Source: Nocardia nova NBRC 15556 (lineage in GTDB: Bacteria; Actinomycetota; Actinomycetes; Mycobacteriales; Mycobacteriaceae). From it: a stretch of 64,000 nt of DNA. Of the stretch, positions 41,824 to 49,484 are shown in pieces (position 1 is the first letter of the stretch; every line of letters starts with the position of its first letter). Location of the stretch: contig NZ_BDBN01000022.1 of the NCBI RefSeq assembly GCF_001613005.1, positions 62,001-126,000 on the forward strand, read 5' to 3'. Position numbers and translations under genes: made by a program. The notes beneath the pieces are model-generated. The model saw only the letters and a program-made list of their open reading frames with translations. It was not told where the DNA came from and made no database searches.

Positions 41824-42975
41824 ATGACCGATACGACGATCACCCCGTTCCGCATCGATATCCCGCAGGAAGACTTGGACGAACTGAATTTCCGGCTCGC
41901 CCGCACCCGTTGGACCGATGCCCTGCCCGGTGTCGGCTGGTCCTACGGCGTGGATCGCGACTACCTGATCGATCTGGCCGAGTACTGGCGCACCGGCTAC
42001 GACTGGCGCGAACACGAGGCGAGGTTGAACAAGGTCCCGCAGTTCGTCACCGAAATCGACCGCCAGACAGTGCATTTCATGCATGTTCGCTCCCCCGAGC
42101 CCGACGCGACGCCGCTGATCGTCACGCACGGCTGGCCCAGCACGCCCGCCGACTTCCTCGACATCCTCGGACCGCTGACCGATCCACGCGCATACGGCGG
42201 GGATCCGTCCGACGCATTTCACGTGGTGGCGCCGTCGGTACCGGGATTCGGATTCTCCGGACCCACCCGCGAAACCGGTTGGGACGTACCGCGAGTCGCG
42301 CGCGCCTGGGCAACGCTGATGGCACGACTCGGCTACGAACACTACGGCGCCCAGGGCGGCGACTACGGCAGTCTCATCTCCCCGGCCCTGGGGCGGGTCG
42401 CACCGGACAAGGTGATCGGTGTGCATGTGAACGCGCTGGCCGACGCCGCGACCGCGAGCGGCTCCGGCCGCGAACTCGCCGACCTGTCGGAGGCGGATCG
42501 CGCGAAGGCGATCGCGAACCAGATGTGGTGGTACGGACACAACGGCTACGCGACCCAGATGGCCTTGCGGCCCCAGACCATCGCCTACGCCCTCAACGAC
42601 TCACCCGTGGGCCAGCTCGCCTGGAATCTCGAATGGTTCGTCGATTGGGATCCGACTGCCACCGATCAATCGCCGATCGACCGCGACATGATCCTGACCG
42701 ACGTCTCGACCTACTGGCTCACCGGCACCGCCGGCTCCGCGGCCCGCATCTACCGGGAGTCCGGGGCGTCGTGGGGCAGTAAACCCGAGCCCTCGGGCGT
42801 GCCCACCGGGGTCGCGAACTTCCGGGGCGATCGGGCCGTGCGGGGCCTGGCGGAGGCGGCCAACACGGTCGTGCGCTGGAAGGAATACCCCGTGGGCGGC
42901 CACTTCGCTTCGCTCCAGGCGCCGGCGGAGCTTGTCACCGATATTCGCGAATTCTTCCGTTCGGTCGCCGGCTGA
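41824..42975 (+). CDS. Epoxide hydrolase, N-terminal-domain family
   Basis: 383 aa. The EHN lid domain opens with PFRIDIPQEDLDELNFRLAR (residues 8-27) and contains WRTGYDWREHEARLN. The alpha/beta-hydrolase core has oxyanion motif HGWP at 102-105, the nucleophile D180 in GAQGGDYGS and the catalytic H360 in GGHFASLQAP. It opens epoxides with water via an alkyl-enzyme ester. ATG at 41824 follows a possible TATACG -10 by about 20 bp. It is controlled by the divergent WYL regulator. Confidence 0.92.
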   Translation: MTDTTITPFRIDIPQEDLDELNFRLARTRWTDALPGVGWSYGVDRDYLIDLAEYWRTGYDWREHEARLNKVPQFVTEIDRQTVHFMHVRSPEPDATPLIVTHGWPSTPADFLDILGPLTDPRAYGGDPSDAFHVVAPSVPGFGFSGPTRETGWDVPRVARAWATLMARLGYEHYGAQGGDYGSLISPALGRVAPDKVIGVHVNALADAATASGSGRELADLSEADRAKAIANQMWWYGHNGYATQMALRPQTIAYALNDSPVGQLAWNLEWFVDWDPTATDQSPIDRDMILTDVSTYWLTGTAGSAARIYRESGASWGSKPEPSGVPTGVANFRGDRAVRGLAEAANTVVRWKEYPVGGHFASLQAPAELVTDIREFFRSVAG

Positions 42976-42985
42976 ACCCACCGGA

Positions 42986-43033
42986 GCCGATTCCGCGACG
43001 GCACGTAATCGCTTATCCCGCAGCGGAATCGGC
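42986..43033. terminator. Possible bidirectional terminator between convergent genes
   Basis: GCCGATTCCGC (42986-42996) pairs exactly with GCGGAATCGGC (43023-43033). The loop is 26 bases and the right arm lies in the last codons of the TetR gene. No strong T tract, so function is uncertain. Confidence 0.4.
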
Positions 43034-43606
43034 CCCGGGCGCGACCGCCCACGCTCCCTCGATCATCGCGAAGATCTCGTACACCGCGGCATCCGGATCG
43101 GCCGACTCGCGGGCCAGAGAGTAGGCGTCGATCACGAATCTCGCGATCGTCCGGCAGGCCGTCGGCGTGCGGGCCGGTTCGGGGTCCGCGGCGATGGCCG
43201 TGGCCAGCGACTCGGCGTGCCGCAGCCGCATCGATTCCTCGTACTGCCGCAGGGCCGGCGATTCGTCGATCATGCGCCAGATCGGGTCGGCGCCCGCTGC
43301 CGTGCAATGTCGCACCAGCGCGAGGATCTCGCGACGCAGCGCGGGCACGAGCGGCTCATCCGCCGCCCGCTCGGCCACCGCCCGCGTAAGGCGCTGTTCG
43401 AAGTCGTCGTCGCGCTCGAATACCAGCGCTTCCTTCGAGGGGAAGTGGGAAAAGAGCGTGGTCACGGCCACATCGGCTTCCGCCGCGACATCCCGGATGC
43501 CCACCGCGTCGTACCCCCGCTCGAGGAAGAGCCGCAACGCGGTATCGGCGATCTTCTGGCGGGTCGCGGCCTTCTTCCGCTCACGACGTCCGGTCGGCGC
43601 AGTCAC
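43013..43606 (-). CDS. TetR family transcriptional regulator
   Basis: 197 aa. N-terminal HTH at about residues 10-60: AATRQKIADTALRLFLERGY, VGIRDVAAEADVAVTTLFSHF and FPSKEALV. The ligand domain is generic. It is divergent from an MDR-type oxidoreductase, with a perfect 19-bp palindrome between them, so it very probably represses that gene and itself. Confidence 0.93.
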   Translation of the reverse strand: MTAPTGRRERKKAATRQKIADTALRLFLERGYDAVGIRDVAAEADVAVTTLFSHFPSKEALVFERDDDFEQRLTRAVAERAADEPLVPALRREILALVRHCTAAGADPIWRMIDESPALRQYEESMRLRHAESLATAIAADPEPARTPTACRTIARFVIDAYSLARESADPDAAVYEIFAMIEGAWAVAPGADSAAG

Positions 43607-43645
43607 CTCTGGATGCTATCAACTATGAAAAACTAACGACTACAA

Positions 43646-43664
43646 AACACTAACGGTTAGTGTT
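43646..43664. promoter_or_regulatory. Perfect 19-bp TetR operator
   Basis: AACACTAACGGTTAGTGTT has nine-base arms (43646-43654 and 43656-43664) around one central G. A half site ACTAACG occurs at 43633-43639. It lies between the TetR gene and the oxidoreductase and 12 bp before the latter's ATG. Confidence 0.8.
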
Positions 43665-43675
43665 ATCGTCGCCGT

Positions 43676-44569
43676 ATGAAGAGGGTGAGCTTCGCCGAGT
43701 TCGGCGGTCCGGAAGTCCTGCGACTCGTCGATGCTGAAGAGCTCCACGCGGGTCCCGGGCAGATCCGCATCGCCGTGCGCGCGGCAGGCGTGAACCCCGT
43801 CGACTGGCGGATTCGCGAAGGCCAGTTCCAGCAGGCCCATCCGCTCGAGTTGCCCGCCGGAGTGGGACAGGACGCGGCCGGCGTGGTGGACGAAATTGGC
43901 GAGGGCGTAACGGGTTTCGCGATCGGCGACCATGTCTTCGGCGAAGGTTCGAGCACCTACGCCGAGTTCGCGGTGCTGACCGCCTGGGCCAACATGCCCG
44001 ACGGGCTGCCTTTCGACGAAGCGGCCGGCTACCCCTCGGTGGTCGAGACGGCACTGCGCGTCATCGACCAGGCGGGCGTGCGGCCCGGGCAGACCCTGCT
44101 GGTCAGCGGCGCATCCGGCGGCGTCGGATCGGCCGTGCTCCAGATCGCCCGCGAGCGCGGCATCACGGTCATCGGCACGGCCGGGGCGGCCAACCAGGAC
44201 TATCTCCGCAGCCTCGGCGCCGTCGCCACCACCTACGGCGAGGGCTGGGTCGAGCGCGTGCGCCGACTCGGGCGTATCGACGCGGCCCTCGATCTGGCCG
44301 GTTCGGGCGTCCTCCGCGAACTCGTCGAACTGACCGGGGACCCACGGCGGGTGATCACCATCGCCGACCTCGGCGCACCCGAGTTCGGCGTCCGATTCTC
44401 CGGCGTAGCGGGAAGTATGCCGGATGCGCTCGGCGAGGCCGCCGATCTCATCGCGCGCGGGAAGCTTCATATCCCGGTGGAAAAGTCGTACTCGCTCGCC
44501 GAGGCGGCCGCGGCACACATCGACAGCCGGGCCGGCCACACTCGCGGGCGCCGGGTCATCTCCGTATGA
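43676..44569 (+). CDS. NADP-dependent quinone oxidoreductase-like (zinc-free MDR)
   Basis: 297 aa. AFAEFGGPEVLRLVD-type N-terminus, AAGVNPVDWRIREGQF and GQDAAGVV place it in the zinc-independent quinone-oxidoreductase branch of MDR. The cofactor motif is SGASGGVGSAVLQIARERG. It likely reduces quinones or enones with NADPH, a common target of adjacent TetR regulators in detoxification. It is probably induced by its substrate. Confidence 0.9.
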   Translation: MKRVSFAEFGGPEVLRLVDAEELHAGPGQIRIAVRAAGVNPVDWRIREGQFQQAHPLELPAGVGQDAAGVVDEIGEGVTGFAIGDHVFGEGSSTYAEFAVLTAWANMPDGLPFDEAAGYPSVVETALRVIDQAGVRPGQTLLVSGASGGVGSAVLQIARERGITVIGTAGAANQDYLRSLGAVATTYGEGWVERVRRLGRIDAALDLAGSGVLRELVELTGDPRRVITIADLGAPEFGVRFSGVAGSMPDALGEAADLIARGKLHIPVEKSYSLAEAAAAHIDSRAGHTRGRRVISV

Positions 44570-44701
44570 GCGTTCGAGAATCTCAGCGGCTCGGACGATC
44601 GGCGGGCGTATCGTGGCGTGACCACGGGAATCGTTCCCCGACAACGCAATAGCTCACATCCGTACCGGTGACAGCGAGCTACGGTGCAGACAAGGGAGAC
44701 C

Positions 44702-45016
44702 ATGACTTCCAGGCACGACGGAGACACCTGGGATCCGGCGACGGGCGTCGGTTCGACCGCCACCATGGCTGCGGCGGCCCGGGCGATTGCGACGCGCGCG
44801 GATCCGGAGCTCATCGACGATCCGTTCGCCGCACCGCTCGTCCGGGCGGTCGGCATCGACCTGCTCACCCGGCTCGCGACCGGCGAGACGCCGCCCGGCG
44901 ACTTGGTCGAACAGGTATGGACCAGCGCCGGCCTGCCCGACACCGCGAGGACCCGCTCGCCGGCGATCGTTGCGTCACCCACCGCGTCGTCTTGTACGAT
45001 ATCTTGTACAAGATAG
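44702..45016 (+). pseudogene. 5' fragment of a TIGR00027-type SAM methyltransferase
   Basis: The first ~80 residues ([40 protein letters not shown]) are the N-terminus of the Rv0146-type family, whose members are about 280-310 aa. The catalytic Rossmann part is missing and the sequence becomes unrelated after about 44940. A toxin-antitoxin module follows directly, and the family's remainder is not found downstream. AGGGAG precedes the ATG, so a short product may still be made, but it cannot be an active methyltransferase. Confidence 0.78.
44990..45014. promoter_or_regulatory. YefM operator
   Basis: ATCTTGTACAAGAT (45001-45014) is a perfect palindrome containing TGTACA, the core reported for E. 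coli yefM-yoeB. A half site TCTTGTAC is at 44990-44997, 12 bp away, matching the long-plus-short arrangement known there. It is 17 bp before the antitoxin ATG. Confidence 0.8.
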
Positions 45017-45030
45017 ACGAAGGGGCCGCC

Positions 45031-45288
45031 ATGACCGCATTACCGATCTCCACCGTGCGCCAACAGCTGTTTTCTCTGGTACAGCAGGTCAACGACGACC
45101 ACGACACGGTCACCGTCGTGACGAAGAGCGGCGAAAACGCGGTTCTGGTCGCGGAATCGGATTGGAATTCCATTCAGGAGACGCTCTACGTACTCGCGAC
45201 CCACGGCGGGGTTCGCTTGCTGGAGTCGGCGCGCGAAGCGCAACGAGGCGAGATCGAAGCGCGAGAGTTGCTGGACCCGGATGCCTGA
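45031..45288 (+). CDS. yefM: YefM/Phd-type antitoxin
   Basis: 85 aa. LPISTVRQQLFSLVQQVNDD and DTVTVVTKSGENAVLVAESDWNSIQETLYVL are the DNA-binding core and dimer strand of YefM. The C-terminal ~25 residues should wrap the toxin. It is translationally coupled to the toxin gene by an 8-bp overlap. It should autorepress at the upstream TGTACA palindrome. Confidence 0.92.
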   Translation: MTALPISTVRQQLFSLVQQVNDDHDTVTVVTKSGENAVLVAESDWNSIQETLYVLATHGGVRLLESAREAQRGEIEARELLDPDA

Positions 45289-45550
45289 CCGGAAGCTGGT
45301 CTTCACATCCTACGGCTGGGAAACCTACTCGTCGTGGCTCACTCGGGATCGAACGGTTTTGCGGGCGGCGAACAAACTGATCACCGCAGTCCTCGCCGAC
45401 CCTTTCCGAGGTATCGGAAAACCCGAGCCACTCAAACACCAGCTCGCCGGAAACTGGTCGAGGCGAATAACCCGGGAACATCGCTTGATCTACTACGTGA
45501 CCGAGACCGAGATCGTCATCATCGGTGTGGGCGGACATTACGACGATTGA
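45281..45550 (+). CDS. yoeB: YoeB/Txe-type mRNA interferase toxin
   Basis: 89 aa. The family core KPEPLKHQLAGNWSRRITRE is followed by the C-terminal GHY. Residues matching E. coli YoeB E46, R65, H83 and Y84 are present as E49, R68, H86 and Y87, so the ribosome-dependent RNase site looks intact. Two extra residues follow the Tyr. It starts inside the antitoxin reading frame. The module abuts a truncated methyltransferase, a sign of local rearrangement. Confidence 0.93.
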   Translation: MPDRKLVFTSYGWETYSSWLTRDRTVLRAANKLITAVLADPFRGIGKPEPLKHQLAGNWSRRITREHRLIYYVTETEIVIIGVGGHYDD

Positions 45551-45613
45551 TCGCCCATCACGACGTCGAATTCTCGCCAGCACGGCAAGGCCGCGAACAC
45601 CAAGATCGTGGGC

Positions 45614-46029
45614 ATGACGGCGGATGTGATGACCACCTTGCGAGCGTTCTACGCGGCCGAAGCGGCCTATCTCACGGAGGGGCCGAGTTCGGGGAGATGG
45701 CTCGGCATCTGGCATCCGATGTCGTCATGTACCAGGCATCGAGCCTGCCCTACGGGGGCGAATGGCGCGGACACGACGGCTTCCGGCAGTTCATCGCCGC
45801 AATGGGCGACAGCTGGGACGGACTATGGTTCGACGACCAGCAGTTCCTCAGCGACGGCGACCGAGTCGTCGTCTACAGCCGGGGGCGCTTGCGGGCGCGC
45901 CGCACCGGACGCGAACTCGAAACCTCACTGCTGCAATGGATCAGCTTTCGAGACGGCCTCATCACCGAGTTCCGGCCGTACTATCACGACACCTCGGCGG
46001 TCCTGGCGGTGCTGGACGAGCAGGTGTAG
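45614..46029 (+). pseudogene. Frameshifted SnoaL/NTF2-like protein
   Basis: The start TADVMTTLRAFYAAEAAYLTEG (from 45614) is in one frame. The rest (EMARHLASDVVMYQASSLPY, FRQFIAAMGDSWDGLWFDDQ, DGDRVVVYSRGRLRA) continues one base out. Adding a G to the GGGG tract near 45678-45681 would restore a ~139-aa SnoaL-type polypeptide. The break may be a real mutation or a sequencing slip. SnoaL-like proteins are small isomerase/hydrolase folds; substrate unknown. It is adjacent to an ECF41 sigma gene that carries a SnoaL-like domain. Confidence 0.7.
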
Positions 46030-46040
46030 GCCGCTCGTAG

Positions 46041-46982
46041 TCACCACGATTCGATCAGCGGGACATCGTGTTCCTGCCGCTGCCATTCCTCGGTAAGGCG
46101 ACCGAGTCGCTGCCGGGCGGCGATACCGCGCACGCCCGCGATCTTGTCGTCGCGGACCTCCAGGATCAGCACACCCACAACGCGATCGTCGAGCGTGGCG
46201 AGCATGGCCGGACAGGCGTTGACCACAGCGGCATGGATGGCGGGCGAGCCGCCGGCGAGTTTGCGCTTCGCCGGAGTCGGTTTGAAGCCGGCCCGCACCG
46301 CACTGGCGATCCGCTGCGGCGTCGCGTACCGGATGAATTTCGCGGCCCATCCCAGACCGGCGCCGTCGGAGATGCCGGTCGCGTCGTCGGTCAGCAGTGC
46401 CACCAGCTGTTCGGTCCGGCCCGAGGAGGCGGCGGCGACGAACGCCTCGACGATCCGGCGCGCAGTTGCCCGGTCCGTTTCGGTGGTCGTGCCGGCGGCG
46501 GCGATTCGACGTCGCGCCCGGTGCAGATATTGCTGACTCGCGGATTCGGTGATGTCGAGGATTTCGGCTGTCTCGGCGTGGCTGTACGAAAAGGCTTCGC
46601 GCAGTACGTAAACGGCACGTTCGATCGGCGACAGTCGCTCCATGAGCATGAGCACCGCCAGGGTCACCGATTCGCGCTGCTCGACGGTATCGGCCGGGCC
46701 GAGCATCGGGTCGCCGTCGAGCAACGGTTCGGGCATCCAGGCGCCGACCGCGCGTTCGCGCCGCGTTGTCGCCGAACGGAGGCGGTCGAGCGCCAGATTG
46801 GTGACGACCTTGGTCAGCCACGCCTCGGGCACCTCGACGTACCCTCGGTCGGCGGCCTGCCACCGCAGGAACGCGTCCTGCACCGTGTCCTCGGCGTCGG
46901 CGGCCGAGCCGAGCAGACGGTAGGCCAGCGAGGCCAGCCGATTCCGACTGGCCTCGAAACTCGCCACGGTGGCGGTATCCAT
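46041..46982 (-). CDS. sigJ: ECF41-type sigma factor (SigJ-like) with SnoaL-like C-domain
   Basis: 313 aa. Sigma-2 region ASLAYRLLGSAADAEDTVQDAFLRWQ, WLTKVVTNLALDRLR and sigma-4 LSPIERAVYVLREAFSYSHAEIA-type sequence are intact, with the WMPEPL linker motif that marks ECF41. The last ~110 residues are a SnoaL-like domain that controls activity in this group instead of an anti-sigma factor. It follows the oxidoreductase gene by about 10 bp, so both use the upstream promoter. Confidence 0.9.
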   Translation of the reverse strand: MDTATVASFEASRNRLASLAYRLLGSAADAEDTVQDAFLRWQAADRGYVEVPEAWLTKVVTNLALDRLRSATTRRERAVGAWMPEPLLDGDPMLGPADTVEQRESVTLAVLMLMERLSPIERAVYVLREAFSYSHAETAEILDITESASQQYLHRARRRIAAAGTTTETDRATARRIVEAFVAAASSGRTEQLVALLTDDATGISDGAGLGWAAKFIRYATPQRIASAVRAGFKPTPAKRKLAGGSPAIHAAVVNACPAMLATLDDRVVGVLILEVRDDKIAGVRGIAARQRLGRLTEEWQRQEHDVPLIESW

Positions 46983-46992
46983 GGGCACGACT

Positions 46993-48183
46993 CTAGGCGG
47001 CGACCACCGGCGCCGAGTTCTCTCGGGTACCGGCCCAGCGGTACTTGTGACTCGGCTTCCCGAAGGTCGGATGGCTCAGACTCCACGCGGCGGTGTCGAG
47101 AATTTTCGACTTGACGACCGCGGCCGGCCGGCCACACAGAGCCCACGACTTCGCGTGCACGTCGCCGTCGACCAGCTGGAAGATCCCGTCCCTGCGACCG
47201 AGGCTGATGTGGTTGCCGACATACGACAGCGAGGTCGTCGGTATCTTGCGTCCGGTCCGGTCGCCGATGATCGCCGCGGTCGCCTGCATGCCGGTGAATC
47301 CGGCCGAAGCACAGGACATCGGCAACGGGCGGCCGTTCTCGCCGATGACGAAGACGCTGTCCCCGGCGACGTAGACGTCCGGATGCGAGACCGACCGCAT
47401 CTGACGGTCGACGGTGATCTGACCGTTGGCGACCACCTCGAGACCACTGGCGGCAGCGATCGGGTGGACGGCGAAGCCCGCGGCCCACACCGTCGCGTCG
47501 GACGTGAAAACGGTGCCGTCGGTCGCGACCGCGGCGTCCTTCCCGACGCGCCCGATCGTTGTCTGCTCGTGAACCGTGATGCCGAAACGGTCGAAGGCGC
47601 GCAGCAGATGACCGCGGCCCTTCGCGCCCAGCCAGCCACCCAATTCACCACTGGTGACGAGGCCGACTCGAAGTCCCGGCCGTGATTCGGCCAGTTCGGT
47701 GGCGGCCTCGATCGCAGTCAGGTTACCGCCGACGACCAGCACTTTTCCGTCGTCGCCCAGCTCGTCGAGGCGGGCGCGCAGACGCAGGGCCGCCGGGCGC
47801 GCGGTCACGTGGAAGGCATGCTCGTGGACGCCGGGAACCCCTTGATCGGCGGCGGTACTGCCGAGCGCGTAGAGCAATGTGTCGTATTCGAGCCGATCGA
47901 GGCCGCAACCGTCGGCGACAGTGACGGTCCGGGCCTCGACGTCGACGGCGGTCACCCGTGCCACGCGCAACCGGACGCCCGTACCCGCGAATATCTCCGC
48001 CAGCGGCCGATGGCGCAGTTCCTGCCCGGCGGCGAGCTGATGCAGCCGCAACCGCTCGACGAAATCGGGTTCGGCATTGACGACGGTGATGTCGAAGTCG
48101 TCGGCGTGCAGTTGGCGGGCCAGGTATCCGGCGCAGAAGGTTCCGGCATATCCGGCCCCGAGAACGACGATGCGGTGCTTCAT
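46993..48183 (-). CDS. FAD-dependent NADH dehydrogenase-like oxidoreductase
   Basis: 396 aa. First FAD motif IVVLGAGYAGTFCAGYLA at the N-terminus, an NAD motif VLVVGGNLTAIEAATELAE in the middle, and the C-terminal FAD contact YVAGDSVFVIG. This is the NDH-2-like group; no C-terminal membrane helix was noted. CAGGAGCG precedes the ATG. It is the first gene of the sigJ operon, fitting the oxidoreductase/epimerase/carboxymuconolactone-decarboxylase partners (COE) typical of ECF41. Confidence 0.88.
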   Translation of the reverse strand: MKHRIVVLGAGYAGTFCAGYLARQLHADDFDITVVNAEPDFVERLRLHQLAAGQELRHRPLAEIFAGTGVRLRVARVTAVDVEARTVTVADGCGLDRLEYDTLLYALGSTAADQGVPGVHEHAFHVTARPAALRLRARLDELGDDGKVLVVGGNLTAIEAATELAESRPGLRVGLVTSGELGGWLGAKGRGHLLRAFDRFGITVHEQTTIGRVGKDAAVATDGTVFTSDATVWAAGFAVHPIAAASGLEVVANGQITVDRQMRSVSHPDVYVAGDSVFVIGENGRPLPMSCASAGFTGMQATAAIIGDRTGRKIPTTSLSYVGNHISLGRRDGIFQLVDGDVHAKSWALCGRPAAVVKSKILDTAAWSLSHPTFGKPSHKYRWAGTRENSAPVVAA

Positions 48184-48215
48184 GATTCGCTCCTGTCTGG
48201 TTCGCGTGCTGCCTG

Positions 48216-48242
48216 AACGAGACAGAGCGCGAATTCCTGACA
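48216..48242 (-). promoter_or_regulatory. ECF41-type promoter
   Basis: On the minus strand TGTCAGG, a 16-base spacer and CGTT match the reported ECF41 pattern (TGTCACA-N16-CGTC) with small deviations. The -10 element is 33 bp before the oxidoreductase start. This suggests the sigma factor drives its own operon. Confidence 0.65.
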
Positions 48243-48349
48243 GGACCAGACAGTGATCTGCGTCACTCTCCGTCATCGCCGGGTGCGGGCATTTCACAGC
48301 GGCATTCGAAGTGGTCCCTTCGCGTGGCGAACTGGAGGCCGAGCACCGC

Positions 48350-48380
48350 CCGCAGCCGCCTCGGCGGTAGGCGGCTGCGG
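48350..48380 (-). terminator. Perfect 11-bp hairpin after the coiled-coil gene
   Basis: CCGCAGCCGCC (48350-48360) and GGCGGCTGCGG (48370-48380) with a nine-base loop. It lies 13 bp beyond the stop on the minus strand. No U tract, as is common for actinobacterial terminators. Confidence 0.55.
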
Positions 48381-48392
48381 CGCGATCGTTGG

Positions 48393-48731
48393 TCAGTCCT
48401 TGCTCGCCGGTTCAACGGTCTTGCCGTCCCCGGCCGTCCGTTCCGCACGCTGCGCTTTGAGGTCGGCCTGCCACTTCTGGAAATCGGCCCGCATCGCATC
48501 GATCTGGCGTTCCAGGGCGTCCTGAGTGTCCGACCACCAACTCTGCGCGGCTTTCCGCAGGTCCGCCGCGGTCTTCTCGAACTCGTTTCCCTCGTTCTGA
48601 AGGGTCTCGCTCAGCTCCTCCCGCCGAGCCTGCAACGCGGTGCGACTCCGTTCCCGCGCGGCAGCAGACGACTCTTCGAACTGCTTCACCCGAGCCGCGA
48701 GATCCGTCAGCGATTCCGACAACGGCTTCAT
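48393..48731 (-). CDS. Coiled-coil protein, 112 aa
   Basis: Mostly a long charged helix: SLTDLAARVKQFEESSAAARER, SRTALQARREELSETLQNEG and a WWSDTQDALERQIDAM segment. No signal peptide. It could be a small structural or regulatory coiled-coil, but no function is recognised. AAGGACAAGGAAG precedes the ATG at 48731. Confidence 0.7.
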   Translation of the reverse strand: MKPLSESLTDLAARVKQFEESSAAARERSRTALQARREELSETLQNEGNEFEKTAADLRKAAQSWWSDTQDALERQIDAMRADFQKWQADLKAQRAERTAGDGKTVEPASKD

Positions 48732-48964
48732 CTTCCTTGTCCTTTCGGATCGGTTCGACCCTCGACCGGGCCACCATTCGTCACTGTCGAGCGTGACGTC
48801 CCCGCCCGGCCCAACCAAGGGCAGAATGTCATCTGATATCCCGCGCTCGATACCGCTTCCGGTCCGGCCTGCATGCCGAAGCGCCCTCTCGGCGGCGAGC
48901 GCATGCTCCGGGCAGCACCGGGTATGCGCGAGACAAGAACAGTCGTCCGACGAGGAGTAATCCG

Positions 48965-49165
48965 ATGTCAGGAGTTGCGGCCCACCTGGGACAGCGAATA
49001 TCGGCAGCGGCACATTCGGCGTGGGCCATGGTCCACCACCCCCGCCGCGAACCGAACACCGATCTCGCCGCCGAACACCACTCGACCACGAGCGATCCCA
49101 CCGGCGGCAAACAGCCCGGCGAACCCGAATCCTCGCCCCGCGGGCTCGGAGGCATGGACTTCTAG
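48965..49165 (+). CDS. Small hypothetical protein, 66 aa
   Basis: Begins MSGVAAHLGQRISAAAHSAW with GAGGAG seven bases before the ATG. The C-terminus is Pro/Gly/Glu-rich and probably disordered (GGKQPGEPESSPRGLGGMDF). No family recognised. Confidence 0.45.
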   Translation: MSGVAAHLGQRISAAAHSAWAMVHHPRREPNTDLAAEHHSTTSDPTGGKQPGEPESSPRGLGGMDF

Positions 49166-49484
49166 CGCCGCCGGCCCTCGGTGCTGAACAAATCGTGCAA
49201 ACCGCCTCGCATTCGGCGGTTTTCGCGCATCAACGCGGAGGTTTGCACGAAAAGTTCGGGGCATGCCTGTTGTTGCGGTAGTCGCGAGTGAAGTAGTCGT
49301 CGAGGCTCTCGAGTCGCAACCGGTTGCCGTGAAAGGCCTCCGGACGGGTCTGGTGAACGCCCACGGCGGAGGAGGTCTCGCGCGGTGCCCGTTCCCACGC
49401 TCGATGGCGCTTACTTTCGGTATCGAGCAGAATCGTGCAGTGACCAGGAGGGTGAGCGCGTTTCGCGCACAGGCACATTCGAGA
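49166..49484. other. Intergenic region with nested inverted repeats
   Basis: TCGTGCAAACC (49193-49203) is the exact inverse of GGTTTGCACGA (49240-49250). Inside and overlapping the left arm, AAACCGCC (49199-49206) pairs with GGCGGTTT (49215-49222) followed by a T, a terminator-like hairpin. The two structures cannot fully form together. The frame of the next gene is open back to 49263, but codon choice there looks noncoding. Confidence 0.5.
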
